In this document: piece by piece, positions 27,915-36,767 of the stretch
Numbering within the stretch: position 1 is the stretch's first letter
Layout of the letters: each line of letters opens with the position of its first letter
Source of the DNA: Berkiella sp963829835
Lineage (GTDB): Bacteria > Pseudomonadota > Gammaproteobacteria > Berkiellales > Berkiellaceae
Length of the DNA stretch: 64,000 nucleotides
Direction of reading: 5' to 3'
NCBI GenBank assembly: GCA_963829835.1
Contig: CAWHKC010000004.1
Span: 1,054,001-1,118,000 of the forward strand
Position numbers and translations under genes: made by a program
Notes under the pieces: model-generated
What the model saw: the letters and a program-made list of their open reading frames with translations, nothing else
Told to the model about the DNA's origin: nothing
The model's database searches: none

Positions 27915-29041
27915 ATCGTATTTTTATTTTCACTTGCCGAGTGCATACTTGGTGTAACGTGGGCCAGAGGAAGCACAGCAACAGATGAGTCTACTTGCTG
28001 GGAAGCTCTAAAAGCGGGTACCAATGGTACTGGGGCGGTTGCTGCTTGAAGCATCGGCATAACAATAGCAGCAGCAGGTGTTGCCAGCATCGCGGCTAAT
28101 CTGCTCTCCAAGCCAGAAACAACAGGTTCTGCAAATTTCACTTTTTGAGCGGTAAGTGAGCTTCCTGCGGGAAGTTTGATATTAAATTCAGATGCCAGAA
28201 GTTCAAAGAAGTGATCTTGAGATTGAACAACGGTTTTTTTATCACCCGCTGGCGTGGACACTTTAAAAGAGTCTTGCATCAATGTTTTTCTGCCCGTGTT
28301 GATGTCATCTATTTTAAACGGAATCGTGACAATGAGTCGATCTAAGAAGGGTGATTCTTCGGTGGTTGACACTTTTTGATTACACTTGATAAATACATCT
28401 GCATTGCATGGTGATTCCGTTTTAAAAGAATAAAGCGGTTTCCAAGGGTCTTGTGGCCACCATGGTGTACTAACTTGCCCTTGTAAATGAAATTCGCCAT
28501 CTTCATCTATCATAAAGCGAAATCTTTTAACATCATGCTGTTCAAAAACTTGCTCTTGTTCATATAATTTGCCTTGCTTTCTAAAAAGAAGAGGTTCAAG
28601 CGGGCTTGGTGAGCCAAAGCCTGGTTCAACGAGATATTCATCGCCATCCAACGTCACAATTAGCACTTCATGACATGGCAGTATTTTTTTAGTTTTTAAC
28701 CAGTGAACCCCAGCATTAAAGGTTTTGACATCAAATTTCAGAAATTTCAGTACTTGTCTTAGTAATTCATTGGTTTCAAAACAATAGCCACCTCGGCGAT
28801 TTAGCACCATCTTTTCAAAAATGGCATTTAACTTAATAGTCGTAGGTTCTTTCGGATCGTTAAGGACATTGTGCATATCCAAATTTTCAAAAGGAAAAGT
28901 GAGGGCATGATGAAAGAAAATGTCACGCAGCGTGCCATGAGAAGGTTTGGCTTCACCACGTTGGAATGCTTCAAATAGTTTTGATTGTCCAATTCGTTCG
29001 AAATATTTTTTGACTTGTTCTTGATTTAGCATATCTAGCAT
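27911..29041 (-). CDS. Arylamine N-acetyltransferase, divergent, with C-terminal extension
   Basis: NAT-family enzyme. I start it at the ATG with a GGTGAGG site (17 codons inside the longest frame), giving 376 residues, about 100 longer than usual. The NAT core has RRGGYCFE with the nucleophile (Cys87 in this numbering), His124 in PCHEVLIV and Glu139 in LVEPGFG in place of the usual Asp, like the NAT at 1.2 kb. The final ~95 residues are an Ala/Pro/Val-rich low-complexity tail absent from ordinary NATs. It lies next to two ADP-ribosyltransferase genes on the same strand. Acetyl-CoA-dependent activity on an unknown amine is expected; the tail could be a localisation or secretion signal (inference). 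Confidence 0.88.
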   Translation of the reverse strand: MLDMLNQEQVKKYFERIGQSKLFEAFQRGEAKPSHGTLRDIFFHHALTFPFENLDMHNVLNDPKEPTTIKLNAIFEKMVLNRRGGYCFETNELLRQVLKFLKFDVKTFNAGVHWLKTKKILPCHEVLIVTLDGDEYLVEPGFGSPSPLEPLLFRKQGKLYEQEQVFEQHDVKRFRFMIDEDGEFHLQGQVSTPWWPQDPWKPLYSFKTESPCNADVFIKCNQKVSTTEESPFLDRLIVTIPFKIDDINTGRKTLMQDSFKVSTPAGDKKTVVQSQDHFFELLASEFNIKLPAGSSLTAQKVKFAEPVVSGLESRLAAMLATPAAAIVMPMLQAATAPVPLVPAFRASQQVDSSVAVLPLAHVTPSMHSASENKNTM

Positions 29042-29288
29042 GGGATACCTCACCGACATCGTAAAAAAATGTAGCCATTCTATTACATTCATTATGAGTG
29101 ACCAAGCACTTGCTCTCTAATGCACAATCAGTATTGATGTTTGTTTTGGAACTAACCAAATTGGTTGGGTTTATACCATTATCATCCCGTCAATATTTAC
29201 AGCCAAATAATCTAAAATAATTAAAAATTTCAAAGATCATCTGGTTTGGTCGATATCCTATTCATAGATCTATACTGGATATCACTTA

Positions 29289-29663
29289 ATGGATTTTCAT
29301 AGTATTTTGGCTTTTATCCAACATGCCATTTCATTTTGTGGCATTTTGGTTATTTTTATTGGGGTTTTGATTAGCCTTGCGCAGTATTTCTATCATTTAG
29401 CCATGAGTCGATTAAGTCCAGAAAATGATTATGTGAATGGTATACGTTTACGCTTGGGGCGAGTGCTAACATTGGGCTTGGAATTTATTATTGCTTCGGA
29501 TTTGATAGGAACAATGACAACGCCTGATTATTATTCGGTTGGAATCTTAGTGATCATTGTTATCATCAGAACAATCTTGAGTTACACTCTAAATCGTGAA
29601 ATAGAAAACTTAACCAAACAAGATGGACTAAAATTTAATCAAACTCGAGCGAATGATATGTAA
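29289..29663 (+). CDS. DUF1622 family membrane protein
   Basis: A 124-residue inner-membrane protein with three hydrophobic helices (about 15-35, 55-77, 83-101). The middle section R-x-x-LGRVLTLGLEFIIASDLIGT is characteristic of DUF1622. The function of the family is unknown. It stands alone between convergent and divergent neighbours. Confidence 0.85.
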   Translation: MDFHSILAFIQHAISFCGILVIFIGVLISLAQYFYHLAMSRLSPENDYVNGIRLRLGRVLTLGLEFIIASDLIGTMTTPDYYSVGILVIIVIIRTILSYTLNREIENLTKQDGLKFNQTRANDM

Positions 29664-29669
29664 TTATAA

Positions 29670-31100
29670 TTATACAGCAAGCGCAGATCTATTTGCTTTT
29701 TCAAGTGATACTTCTTTCAATACTTCTTTTTGACAGTTTGCGGCGCCATCTTCTCGTTTTTGAGGATACTGTAACAACAGCGGTTTTTCAGGGTTGGGTT
29801 GCAGAATTTCAAGTTGAGCGTTGACTGGTGTTGCTACTACCCCAGGCTGTGGGGTTACTGTTGGAGCTAGTAACTGTTTTATAGCTTCGATTGCTTTTGT
29901 AAAAACTTTAGATATTTTTTCCATCATTTTGAAAGCGATATTGATAGTAAATATACCAATACTAATCCATGCTGCAATATTAAGAAATGATACATTATAG
30001 GAACTTAATATTGCAGGAAATAAGCCGCCCACCAATGCAATGCCAAGCGCCAATAAGGCAATACAGGCTAGCCCTTGCACAATCCTTAATTTTCTCTTTT
30101 TAGGAACGATAGCTGGTACGATAGGATCTGCAGGTATTTCACGTTTTAAAATATGTTCTTTAAGATGTGAGGTCAGAAAACTTAGCGGTATACCCTTTTT
30201 AATGGCCAAATCTAATAATGCATTAAATTTTGCAATGTCTTGATCATTAGGGGAGTCGTTGTCATGGATAAGAGGAGCAACAGCATCTGCATGAAAAACG
30301 TGAGACCCATTTTTCAATTCATATGTTTTCCAATAGATTTGCCCAGGGGGGAGTAAGTATTCTTTTTCAGAAGAAAACTCAGATAATCTTTCAATGCTCT
30401 TTCCATAGACAGAGTCAAAAATAATCAAGCAGTTACCGTTCCCCTTGAAACCGTTAGCAACGGACTGCAAGGTTGAAGTGCTCATAAAAGCGGGTTGTTC
30501 AGTACATCCTCCACCTTGTTTGACTAATTGAATTCGTTTGTCTATTTCTGCTTTAGGCGTATGTCTTTCACCACGATAGGATTTAACTTGGTGATGCTCA
30601 GCTTTTGGCAATATTTTGTTTAAACCGGAACTTATTAGAATTGTTTTAATGATATTATGCTTAGTAGAGTCACCAAAATTAAGTAATTCCCCTCTTTTTT
30701 TATAGAGCAAATCATTGATGGCGGCATATCTAAAACCGGAATAATCTAAAATGGCAAGTTTTTCTGCTTCTGTTAAGGCTGGGGCTTCGCGATGGTAATT
30801 GAAATAAGGCATTTTCCCATGGAAAAGTTGTAATAAGGCATCATATATGCCCATGTTGTCGATAAATATTTCACTATCTCTGGGGGCTAATTCTAGATGA
30901 TAGAAATTCGCTTTACTAAAAAGCCGGGATAAATTGACATCAATACCATCAAGGTTTGCATGCAAATCTTGAGGGCCTTCGTTATGGTTTTTATACTGAA
31001 AAGTGATTTTGTTTTGCGAATAAAGCATGAGCTTTACGACAAGTTCAAGCTGCTGGGTATAAAGGCTTTTATTTAATGGGCCATGATGCAAATCAGCCAT
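29670..31100 (-). CDS. Membrane-anchored ADP-ribosyltransferase-like protein, ExE type
   Basis: I start it at the ATG with a GGAG site, nine codons inside the longest frame, because that aligns with the start of its downstream-lying paralogue (ADLHHGPLNK versus TELHQGPLNK). The central region has the R-S-E signature of toxin-type ADP-ribosyltransferases: Arg176 in KSYRGER, STS at 207-209 in AFMSTST, and Glu245-x-Glu247 in SEKEYLLPPG. Two transmembrane helices follow (about 340-361 and 368-390), then a charged tail. ExE-type enzymes usually modify arginine. NAD-dependent modification of a host or competitor protein is inferred. There is no signal peptide, so secretion by a dedicated system is likely. 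Confidence 0.87.
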   Translation of the reverse strand: MADLHHGPLNKSLYTQQLELVVKLMLYSQNKITFQYKNHNEGPQDLHANLDGIDVNLSRLFSKANFYHLELAPRDSEIFIDNMGIYDALLQLFHGKMPYFNYHREAPALTEAEKLAILDYSGFRYAAINDLLYKKRGELLNFGDSTKHNIIKTILISSGLNKILPKAEHHQVKSYRGERHTPKAEIDKRIQLVKQGGGCTEQPAFMSTSTLQSVANGFKGNGNCLIIFDSVYGKSIERLSEFSSEKEYLLPPGQIYWKTYELKNGSHVFHADAVAPLIHDNDSPNDQDIAKFNALLDLAIKKGIPLSFLTSHLKEHILKREIPADPIVPAIVPKKRKLRIVQGLACIALLALGIALVGGLFPAILSSYNVSFLNIAAWISIGIFTINIAFKMMEKISKVFTKAIEAIKQLLAPTVTPQPGVVATPVNAQLEILQPNPEKPLLLQYPQKREDGAANCQKEVLKEVSLEKANRSALAV

Positions 31101-31214
31101 TACCAACTCCGATGAAACTGCAGCCAACTCATGAAAATTGGCAAAATAGGGGGAAATTTCTGACTAAATATCAGATTTGCCAGACTACTGACATTTGCAA
31201 AGTTTGTCAATATT

Positions 31215-32672
31215 TTATAGATGAATAGGTGTAAATCCCCTTTCTTTTGTTTGTAAAGCGTCTTCAGCATCCTTCGTCTTTAACGGCATCCCTTTTTCTT
31301 CACATTTTTGAGCATACTGTAGCAACACCTGTTTCTGCTCATTGGTTTGAGTATTGTTTTCTAATGCTTTGATGGCATTTTGCTCAGTTTCAAGTTGCGC
31401 TTTAATTTGTTGGTCAGCAGAAGGTTGTACATTTTTCGTGGTTTCAAGCACGGACGCATTTTGTGCATTCACCGTTTCTGCACGGAGTTTTGTAAATAGG
31501 TAAATGCTTTTCTCACATAAAAAGATCCCCGAGGTTATCATTCCTATATATAAAACAAATGTTAAAGCAGGAGAGGCATAGGGAATAATAACAACCCCAT
31601 TAATAACAATAATCCCAATTGTAATTAGTAATAAACCAAATATGATGGCAAGCCAAGGTTGACTTTTAAATGGAATTAACCCTGGTACGGCTGGTCTAGC
31701 ATGTACAATTGGTGTTGGCACGACACGTTTTAATACATTTTCTTGCATATTTTGGGTGAGAAAAACAGGAACCCCTTTATTCATTGATAAATCGATCAGT
31801 TTATTAAAATCGGCAATCTCTTGTTCACAGGGGAAATCTTTGCAGGGTATGAGGGGTCTTACAGTTTGAGCATGAAAAATATGGAGCCCATTTTCGTAAT
31901 GATATTGTTTCCAAAAAACTTGTCCAGGTGGGAGTAAGAATTCATATTGGCCACCATCCGTTGAAAATTGGTCAATGGATGTTCCATAGGCATGATCAAA
32001 AATAATCATACTTTTACGCATATAACGTTTACTATGAATCATGCTTGTTGATGTGCTCATAAAAGCAGGCTGTTCAGTAAATCCACCACCTTGATTGATT
32101 AAATTAATTCTGGTTTGAATTTCTTCGTCAGGGACACTATGCTCTCCTCGATAGGACTTCGTATTATGAGTTGCTGGATCACGTATTATTTTTTTTAATC
32201 CAGAACCCAAAAACAACGCGTTTAGTAGTATGTTCTCTGAGACGTATCCCTCCTTATAATTTTTATATAGCAAATCATTAATTCCAATATATCCATCACA
32301 GGTATATATCCCAATGGCATATTTCTCTGCATTAGTTAATTTATCGAAATTGTAAAGTGAATTATGATTGACGGCAGGCTCTCCAAATAATCTTAGCCAT
32401 AGCGACCAAGTTATGGGGGGAACGCCATGATTTTCATAATTCTCACTATCACTTTGGTTAAATTGTAGATGAGAAAAATTGGCTTGAGTTAAAAGCTGAG
32501 ATAAATTGACATCTACACCATCTATGTTTGCATGTAATTCATTTTTATTTTCGGCATCTTTTTGAAAGCGAAGAGTCGTTTTATTTGGCACATAAAGCAT
32601 ATATCTGGTGATTAACTCAAGATATTGAGTATAGAAACTTTTATTTAATGGCCCCTGGTGTAACTCTGTCAT
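31215..32672 (-). CDS. Membrane-anchored ADP-ribosyltransferase-like protein, QxE type
   Basis: Paralogue of the neighbouring gene with the same layout: an N-terminal helical region, an ADP-ribosyltransferase core with Arg175 (KSYRGEH), STS at 206-208 (AFMSTST) and Gln242-x-Glu244 (GGQYEFLLPPG), then two transmembrane helices (about 312-335 and 340-360) and a Gln-rich coiled tail. In toxin families the residue two before the catalytic Glu guides target choice: QxE enzymes such as C3 modify Asn, ExE enzymes usually Arg. The two copies therefore probably have different targets. They are separated by only about 110 bases and form a tandem duplication. Confidence 0.87.
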   Translation of the reverse strand: MTELHQGPLNKSFYTQYLELITRYMLYVPNKTTLRFQKDAENKNELHANIDGVDVNLSQLLTQANFSHLQFNQSDSENYENHGVPPITWSLWLRLFGEPAVNHNSLYNFDKLTNAEKYAIGIYTCDGYIGINDLLYKNYKEGYVSENILLNALFLGSGLKKIIRDPATHNTKSYRGEHSVPDEEIQTRINLINQGGGFTEQPAFMSTSTSMIHSKRYMRKSMIIFDHAYGTSIDQFSTDGGQYEFLLPPGQVFWKQYHYENGLHIFHAQTVRPLIPCKDFPCEQEIADFNKLIDLSMNKGVPVFLTQNMQENVLKRVVPTPIVHARPAVPGLIPFKSQPWLAIIFGLLLITIGIIVINGVVIIPYASPALTFVLYIGMITSGIFLCEKSIYLFTKLRAETVNAQNASVLETTKNVQPSADQQIKAQLETEQNAIKALENNTQTNEQKQVLLQYAQKCEEKGMPLKTKDAEDALQTKERGFTPIHL

Positions 32673-32897
32673 AGCTGCCTCGCAAAAATCCTGAAAAATA
32701 CAGCCAAAATGAATGGCGGTGATTTTTTGCTGTCAAATTTAATTAAGGGAGATTACAAACCGAGGATGGTTTTGTCAACGAACTTTTAATGATTTTTTTC
32801 ATTTTATAAGAAAAAATCAGCACTTTTTATAAGTGAGTGTTTGTTTCAAACAGTTTATGGCGTAAATAAAAACATTTAAAATATCCTAGACAAATTA

Positions 32898-32926
32898 TTG
32901 ACATATCTCAAAATGAGATATACGAT
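32898..32926 (+). promoter_or_regulatory. Promoter with operator palindrome in the spacer
   Basis: A perfect -35 TTGACA (32898-32903) and a -10 TACGAT (32921-32926) are 17 bases apart. The spacer consists almost entirely of the palindrome ATATCTCA-AAA-TGAGATAT (32903-32921). A repressor bound there would block RNA polymerase. It drives the HigA-like gene about 100 bases downstream. The rest of the roughly 350-base gap to the left shows nothing else convincing, and no toxin gene. Confidence 0.72.
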
Positions 32927-33024
32927 GAATTTTTTTATGTATATACACTCGGGCTATAGTATATTCGGTATATCCTAACTCACAAAGATTATGACATTGG
33001 ATTTTGGAAATAAAGGCAATATTT

Positions 33025-33438
33025 ATGTTAAACCAAGAACTTACGCAAATTATTAAACATTGGGATCATATTGCTCCTTACATTCATTATCCCAAAAACC
33101 TTAAAGAATACGATAAGATGGTCAATAAATTAGATGAATTATTAAATATTGTTGGAGATGACGAAAATCATCGATTAATGGGCTTGATTGATATTATTAG
33201 TCATTTGATAGAAGAATATGAATCAAAAAAAATGGCTAAACAGAAAATGCCTACGGGCATTGATGCACTTAAGTTTTTGATGGAGACACATCAACTTCAC
33301 CAATCTGATTTATCAGAAATAGGAAGCCAAGGGGTTGTTTCTGAGATTATAAAAGGGAAGAGACAGTTAAACTTTAGACAAATTAAACTATTAGCAAAAA
33401 AGTTTTCGGTTGATCCTTCAACTTTTATTGATGATTAA
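33025..33438 (+). CDS. HigA-like antitoxin (HTH), no adjacent toxin
   Basis: A 137-residue protein, started at the ATG with an AAAGG site. The C-terminal part is a helix-turn-helix of the HigA type (GIDALKFLMETHQLHQSDLSE, then VVSEIIKGKRQLNFRQIKLL), and the N-terminal part is helical. HigA proteins repress their operon and neutralise HigB, which is normally encoded directly upstream. There is no room for a complete higB on the upstream side, and downstream lies a transporter on the other strand. It is an orphan antitoxin or a plain regulator of the operator in its own promoter. Confidence 0.83.
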   Translation: MLNQELTQIIKHWDHIAPYIHYPKNLKEYDKMVNKLDELLNIVGDDENHRLMGLIDIISHLIEEYESKKMAKQKMPTGIDALKFLMETHQLHQSDLSEIGSQGVVSEIIKGKRQLNFRQIKLLAKKFSVDPSTFIDD

Positions 33439-33483
33439 AATACATATACTCAATGAAATAATAATGCCAAAAATTACTTTTGA

Positions 33484-34389
33484 TTAGCGATTAGACAACT
33501 TATTTTGACCTAATTTCATAAGCTTACCACCAAATAAGGTGAGTAAAGCCCCACTTAGAATAATAATGATCCCTATGACTTTCGAAAGATCGATGAGCTC
33601 TTCTAGAAGTATTATCCCGAAGATAACAACGAAAACAGGCTCTAATACCGACAGCAAAGAAGCTTTTTCGGCATTAATTTTTTTTAGACCTTCTAAAAAA
33701 AGCAACATCGGCAAAGCGGTTGAAATAATGCCAAACCCTAAAATGGTCATCCATTGTGTCGTCGTAGACGGAATGATAAAGTTATGATTCCACAAAGAAA
33801 CAACCAGACAGGCAACTGCACAACCAAACGAAACCATAAGCGTCGATAGCAAAGGAGAAATATTGACTCTTTTGCTAAAAACAATATAACAAGCATGTAA
33901 AATGCCTGCAACGACTCCTAATCCAATGCCGATGATATCAAATTTTAACTCACTGAGATCAACTAATAATGTCATCCCAAAAACGATTAAGGCAATCGCT
34001 AAATAATACATTTTAGAGATTTTATTTTTAAATAATAACCAATTTAATAGCATTACAAAGGCAGGGTAAGTGAATAAAATGACCATAGAAGGTCCTGTTC
34101 CAATATATTGGCTACTCACAAAATAAATGCCTGCCGCTGCGCTATAAAACAAAGCACCGAATAAAAATGATTTTAGCATTTCGATAGCATTGTCGTTAAA
34201 AATTTTGAATTGCTTAATCAGAATAAGGCTCATGAAAAGCGTGGAAATAAAAAATCGCCAAAATTGCATGTTGGAAATGGAAAGATGAGTGTCCATTAAT
34301 TTAACGCCAAAATAACCTACCAATCCATACAGCAGGCCAGAGATAATGGCATACATTGCACCTTGAAGTTCAGGAGATAGCTTTTTCAT
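33484..34389 (-). CDS. EamA-family (DMT) transporter
   Basis: A 301-residue inner-membrane protein with ten hydrophobic helices arranged as two EamA repeats; the second repeat ends with the typical SLLSVLEPVFVVIFGIILLEE. DMT exporters move amino acids, metabolites or drugs. Its start overlaps the end of the upstream MFS gene by 20 bases, so the two are co-transcribed and translationally coupled. Confidence 0.88.
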   Translation of the reverse strand: MKKLSPELQGAMYAIISGLLYGLVGYFGVKLMDTHLSISNMQFWRFFISTLFMSLILIKQFKIFNDNAIEMLKSFLFGALFYSAAAGIYFVSSQYIGTGPSMVILFTYPAFVMLLNWLLFKNKISKMYYLAIALIVFGMTLLVDLSELKFDIIGIGLGVVAGILHACYIVFSKRVNISPLLSTLMVSFGCAVACLVVSLWNHNFIIPSTTTQWMTILGFGIISTALPMLLFLEGLKKINAEKASLLSVLEPVFVVIFGIILLEELIDLSKVIGIIIILSGALLTLFGGKLMKLGQNKLSNR

Positions 34390-35689
34390 TTTGATCCCCT
34401 TGTTTCAATAGATGCTCATTATTTTTAATTTCTGGAACATTCTTTTTAGGAAGTTTAATTGATAAAAGACCACAAGCAAAAATGAGGGCAATAAGCAATG
34501 AGAATGCTGCGGTGAATTCAGATGCGCCGTAAAAGCGTTCTCCATTTAGGCCATAAGCGCCTTTCCATTGAAAATCTAAGTACCAACCAATTAATTGTGT
34601 CGCCAATGCGCCACCCAGCATATTTAAAGTATTAACAACACCTAAGGTCAAGCCGGTATGTGATGAAGGACTATAATCTGCCGCACCAGCAAAACAAATC
34701 ATTTCAGCGCCACAGAAAATACCAATGAAGGTCAAAGTCAATGAGAGCTCTACTAAACTTAAGTTATTAGCGTATAGTAACGTGAAAAGTGAAATCATAA
34801 GACCCAAAGTACAGATCTGGATCACTTCTTTAGATCTATTTTTTTGCATACTAAACCATGGTAAAAGAAGGCTGCCCAACGTTAAACCACCATATAAATA
34901 TAAAGAGAGTTGCGCTGCACTTGAACGTTGCAAAGCATATTTTTCCATTAAAAAGGCGGTGCCCCAAAGATCGGCTAATACGCATAAGGGCGTATAAACG
35001 CTGATAGCAATAATGGAATAAATAACGATTTCTGGACTTCTAAAAATGGCTTTTAAACCATGGCGTAACTGACCCAAAGTGCCTCTAAAAGCAATTGATT
35101 TTTTCTTATCTTGAGGAATAATAGAAAACACTAAAGTGAATATAAAGCCACCAAGGGCAGCACAAAGCAGTACAGCATTTTGCCAGCCATGCTTTTCTAG
35201 AATCGCAACCATGAATTTGCCCGATAATAATGCGCCAAGTGTGCCAATAGCTAAAGTGACTCCCATTAATAACCCTCTATATTTTTCGGGGAGATGGTCT
35301 TGAACTATCTTTAAAGCACATATAAAAGCAGGCGCTGAACCTAGCCCTATCATAAAGCGCCCCAATTGCAACATCCATAAATCGAGGCTATTTGCAAAAA
35401 TACAAATACCTATGATGCATATCGTGATCGATATCAGAATAACGCGACGGACCCCCAGGTAATCAAGAAAGAAACCAAGTGGGATCTGCAGCAATGAATA
35501 CGAAAGCAGATAAATCGAGCCTAATGATGAAAACTCTTCTGCAGTTAGCTTAAATGCCTGGCGAAGCTCTAGCACCATGATGCCAGGAGAGATCCGTAAG
35601 ATATATTGGTAAAAATAGAAAATGGCTATTGTAAACCAAGCGATTAAATAAATAGAGAAGTGATTTTTGATTGATTTAGAGAGATTCAT
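34370..35689 (-). CDS. MFS transporter, Legionella/Coxiella-type permease
   Basis: A 439-residue, 12-helix major facilitator. The loop 2-3 motif reads GFFLDYLGVRRV, and helix 4 contains GRFMIGLGSAPAF. The N-terminal signature FYFYQYILRISPGIM is common among permeases of Legionella and Coxiella that resemble sugar-phosphate or amino-acid (Pht-like) transporters. The substrate cannot be assigned from sequence. First gene of a two-gene operon with the EamA transporter. Confidence 0.85.
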   Translation of the reverse strand: MNLSKSIKNHFSIYLIAWFTIAIFYFYQYILRISPGIMVLELRQAFKLTAEEFSSLGSIYLLSYSLLQIPLGFFLDYLGVRRVILISITICIIGICIFANSLDLWMLQLGRFMIGLGSAPAFICALKIVQDHLPEKYRGLLMGVTLAIGTLGALLSGKFMVAILEKHGWQNAVLLCAALGGFIFTLVFSIIPQDKKKSIAFRGTLGQLRHGLKAIFRSPEIVIYSIIAISVYTPLCVLADLWGTAFLMEKYALQRSSAAQLSLYLYGGLTLGSLLLPWFSMQKNRSKEVIQICTLGLMISLFTLLYANNLSLVELSLTLTFIGIFCGAEMICFAGAADYSPSSHTGLTLGVVNTLNMLGGALATQLIGWYLDFQWKGAYGLNGERFYGASEFTAAFSLLIALIFACGLLSIKLPKKNVPEIKNNEHLLKQGDQNEKAIS

Positions 35690-35930
35690 TTACATTATCC
35701 TACAGGCATTACGGGTTTATTTTTTTAACAATTGGAAAAACGCGTAAGACTTGTTTGATAAAAAACGGCCTTACGACAACGAAGGTCGCGGTGCCGGCGG
35801 GGGAGGAAGAATGATGTAAATAGAATTTTTGCTCATAGAGTTATAAATTAAAGACTTTATTAGTTACAGTCAAGCGTTTAAGTCCCATTTAGGATAGAAA
35901 GTGAGATCTGTCCGATAAGAAAGAAATTGG

Positions 35931-36593
35931 CTATTTTTCTTTAAAATTCCGATTAGATGCCCCTTCGCCATCATCGAAGTTAAACCATTCATCCAATTTC
36001 ATATGCACTTCTTCAATGCCTAAGCGTTGAAGCGCAGAAAAAGTTTGAACAGTGGTTCTGGGATAGACACTTAAAAATTGACGTGTCTTTAAAAGGGAGG
36101 CTTGAGAAGCACCACGCTTGAGTTTGTCACATTTGGTTAACAACACATGCACCGGCAATTCACACTGATTGGCATAGTCGAGCAGTTTTTGATCGGGGGT
36201 GGTCAGGGGGTGACGAATATCCATTAATAACACTAAACCTTGCAAACAATGACGCTGCCCTAAATAGGTGTTTAAAATTTCTTCTAATTGCTTTTGCACT
36301 TTGTAGGGGACTTTGGCAAAGCCATATCCGGGCAAGTCGACCAGGCGTCTATCCTCATCAATTTTGAAAAAGTTAATCAATTGGGTTCGGCCAGGAGTTT
36401 TACTGGTACGAGCAAGCTTATCTCTGCCGGCAATGGCATTGATAGCGCTGGATTTTCCCGCATTAGAACGGCCTACAAAGGCTACCTCAATCCCGATGTC
36501 AGCTGGACTTTGGGATAGCGATGGGGCACTCTTGATAAATTCGATTTGTTGGAAGTTAAAGTGCTTTGGTTGAGGGATATTGAGATCTGCCAT
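35931..36593 (-). CDS. engB: Ribosome biogenesis GTPase EngB/YihA
   Basis: A 220-residue P-loop GTPase of the TrmE-Era-EngA-YihA-septin class. G1 is GRSNAGKSS, G3 is DLPGYG, G4 is TKCD, and the switch-I Thr region KTPGRTQLINFF is family-specific. It assists assembly of the large ribosomal subunit in the cytoplasm and is usually essential. It is divergent from the cytochrome c4 gene, the conserved gammaproteobacterial order engB–cycA–dsbA. Confidence 0.96.
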   Translation of the reverse strand: MADLNIPQPKHFNFQQIEFIKSAPSLSQSPADIGIEVAFVGRSNAGKSSAINAIAGRDKLARTSKTPGRTQLINFFKIDEDRRLVDLPGYGFAKVPYKVQKQLEEILNTYLGQRHCLQGLVLLMDIRHPLTTPDQKLLDYANQCELPVHVLLTKCDKLKRGASQASLLKTRQFLSVYPRTTVQTFSALQRLGIEEVHMKLDEWFNFDDGEGASNRNFKEK

Positions 36594-36767
36594 GAGTACC
36601 TAATCTTTTAGTTATGCTAGCAAAACAACCTGCAGGACGTTATTGACCACCCTCTATGGTTGTTGGTATAAGTTGGCATTCTTTTAAGCTAGGGTTATCT
36701 TACCATGGGTTAGCAAGTAGACACTAGCAATATAAAGTGCAAAAAAGTTAAATTGGAACGAGAAAAG

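Noticed and set aside
32673..33003. Search for a HigB toxin upstream of the HigA-like gene.
   Set aside because: No open frame of about 90 residues with RelE-type features fits in this gap.
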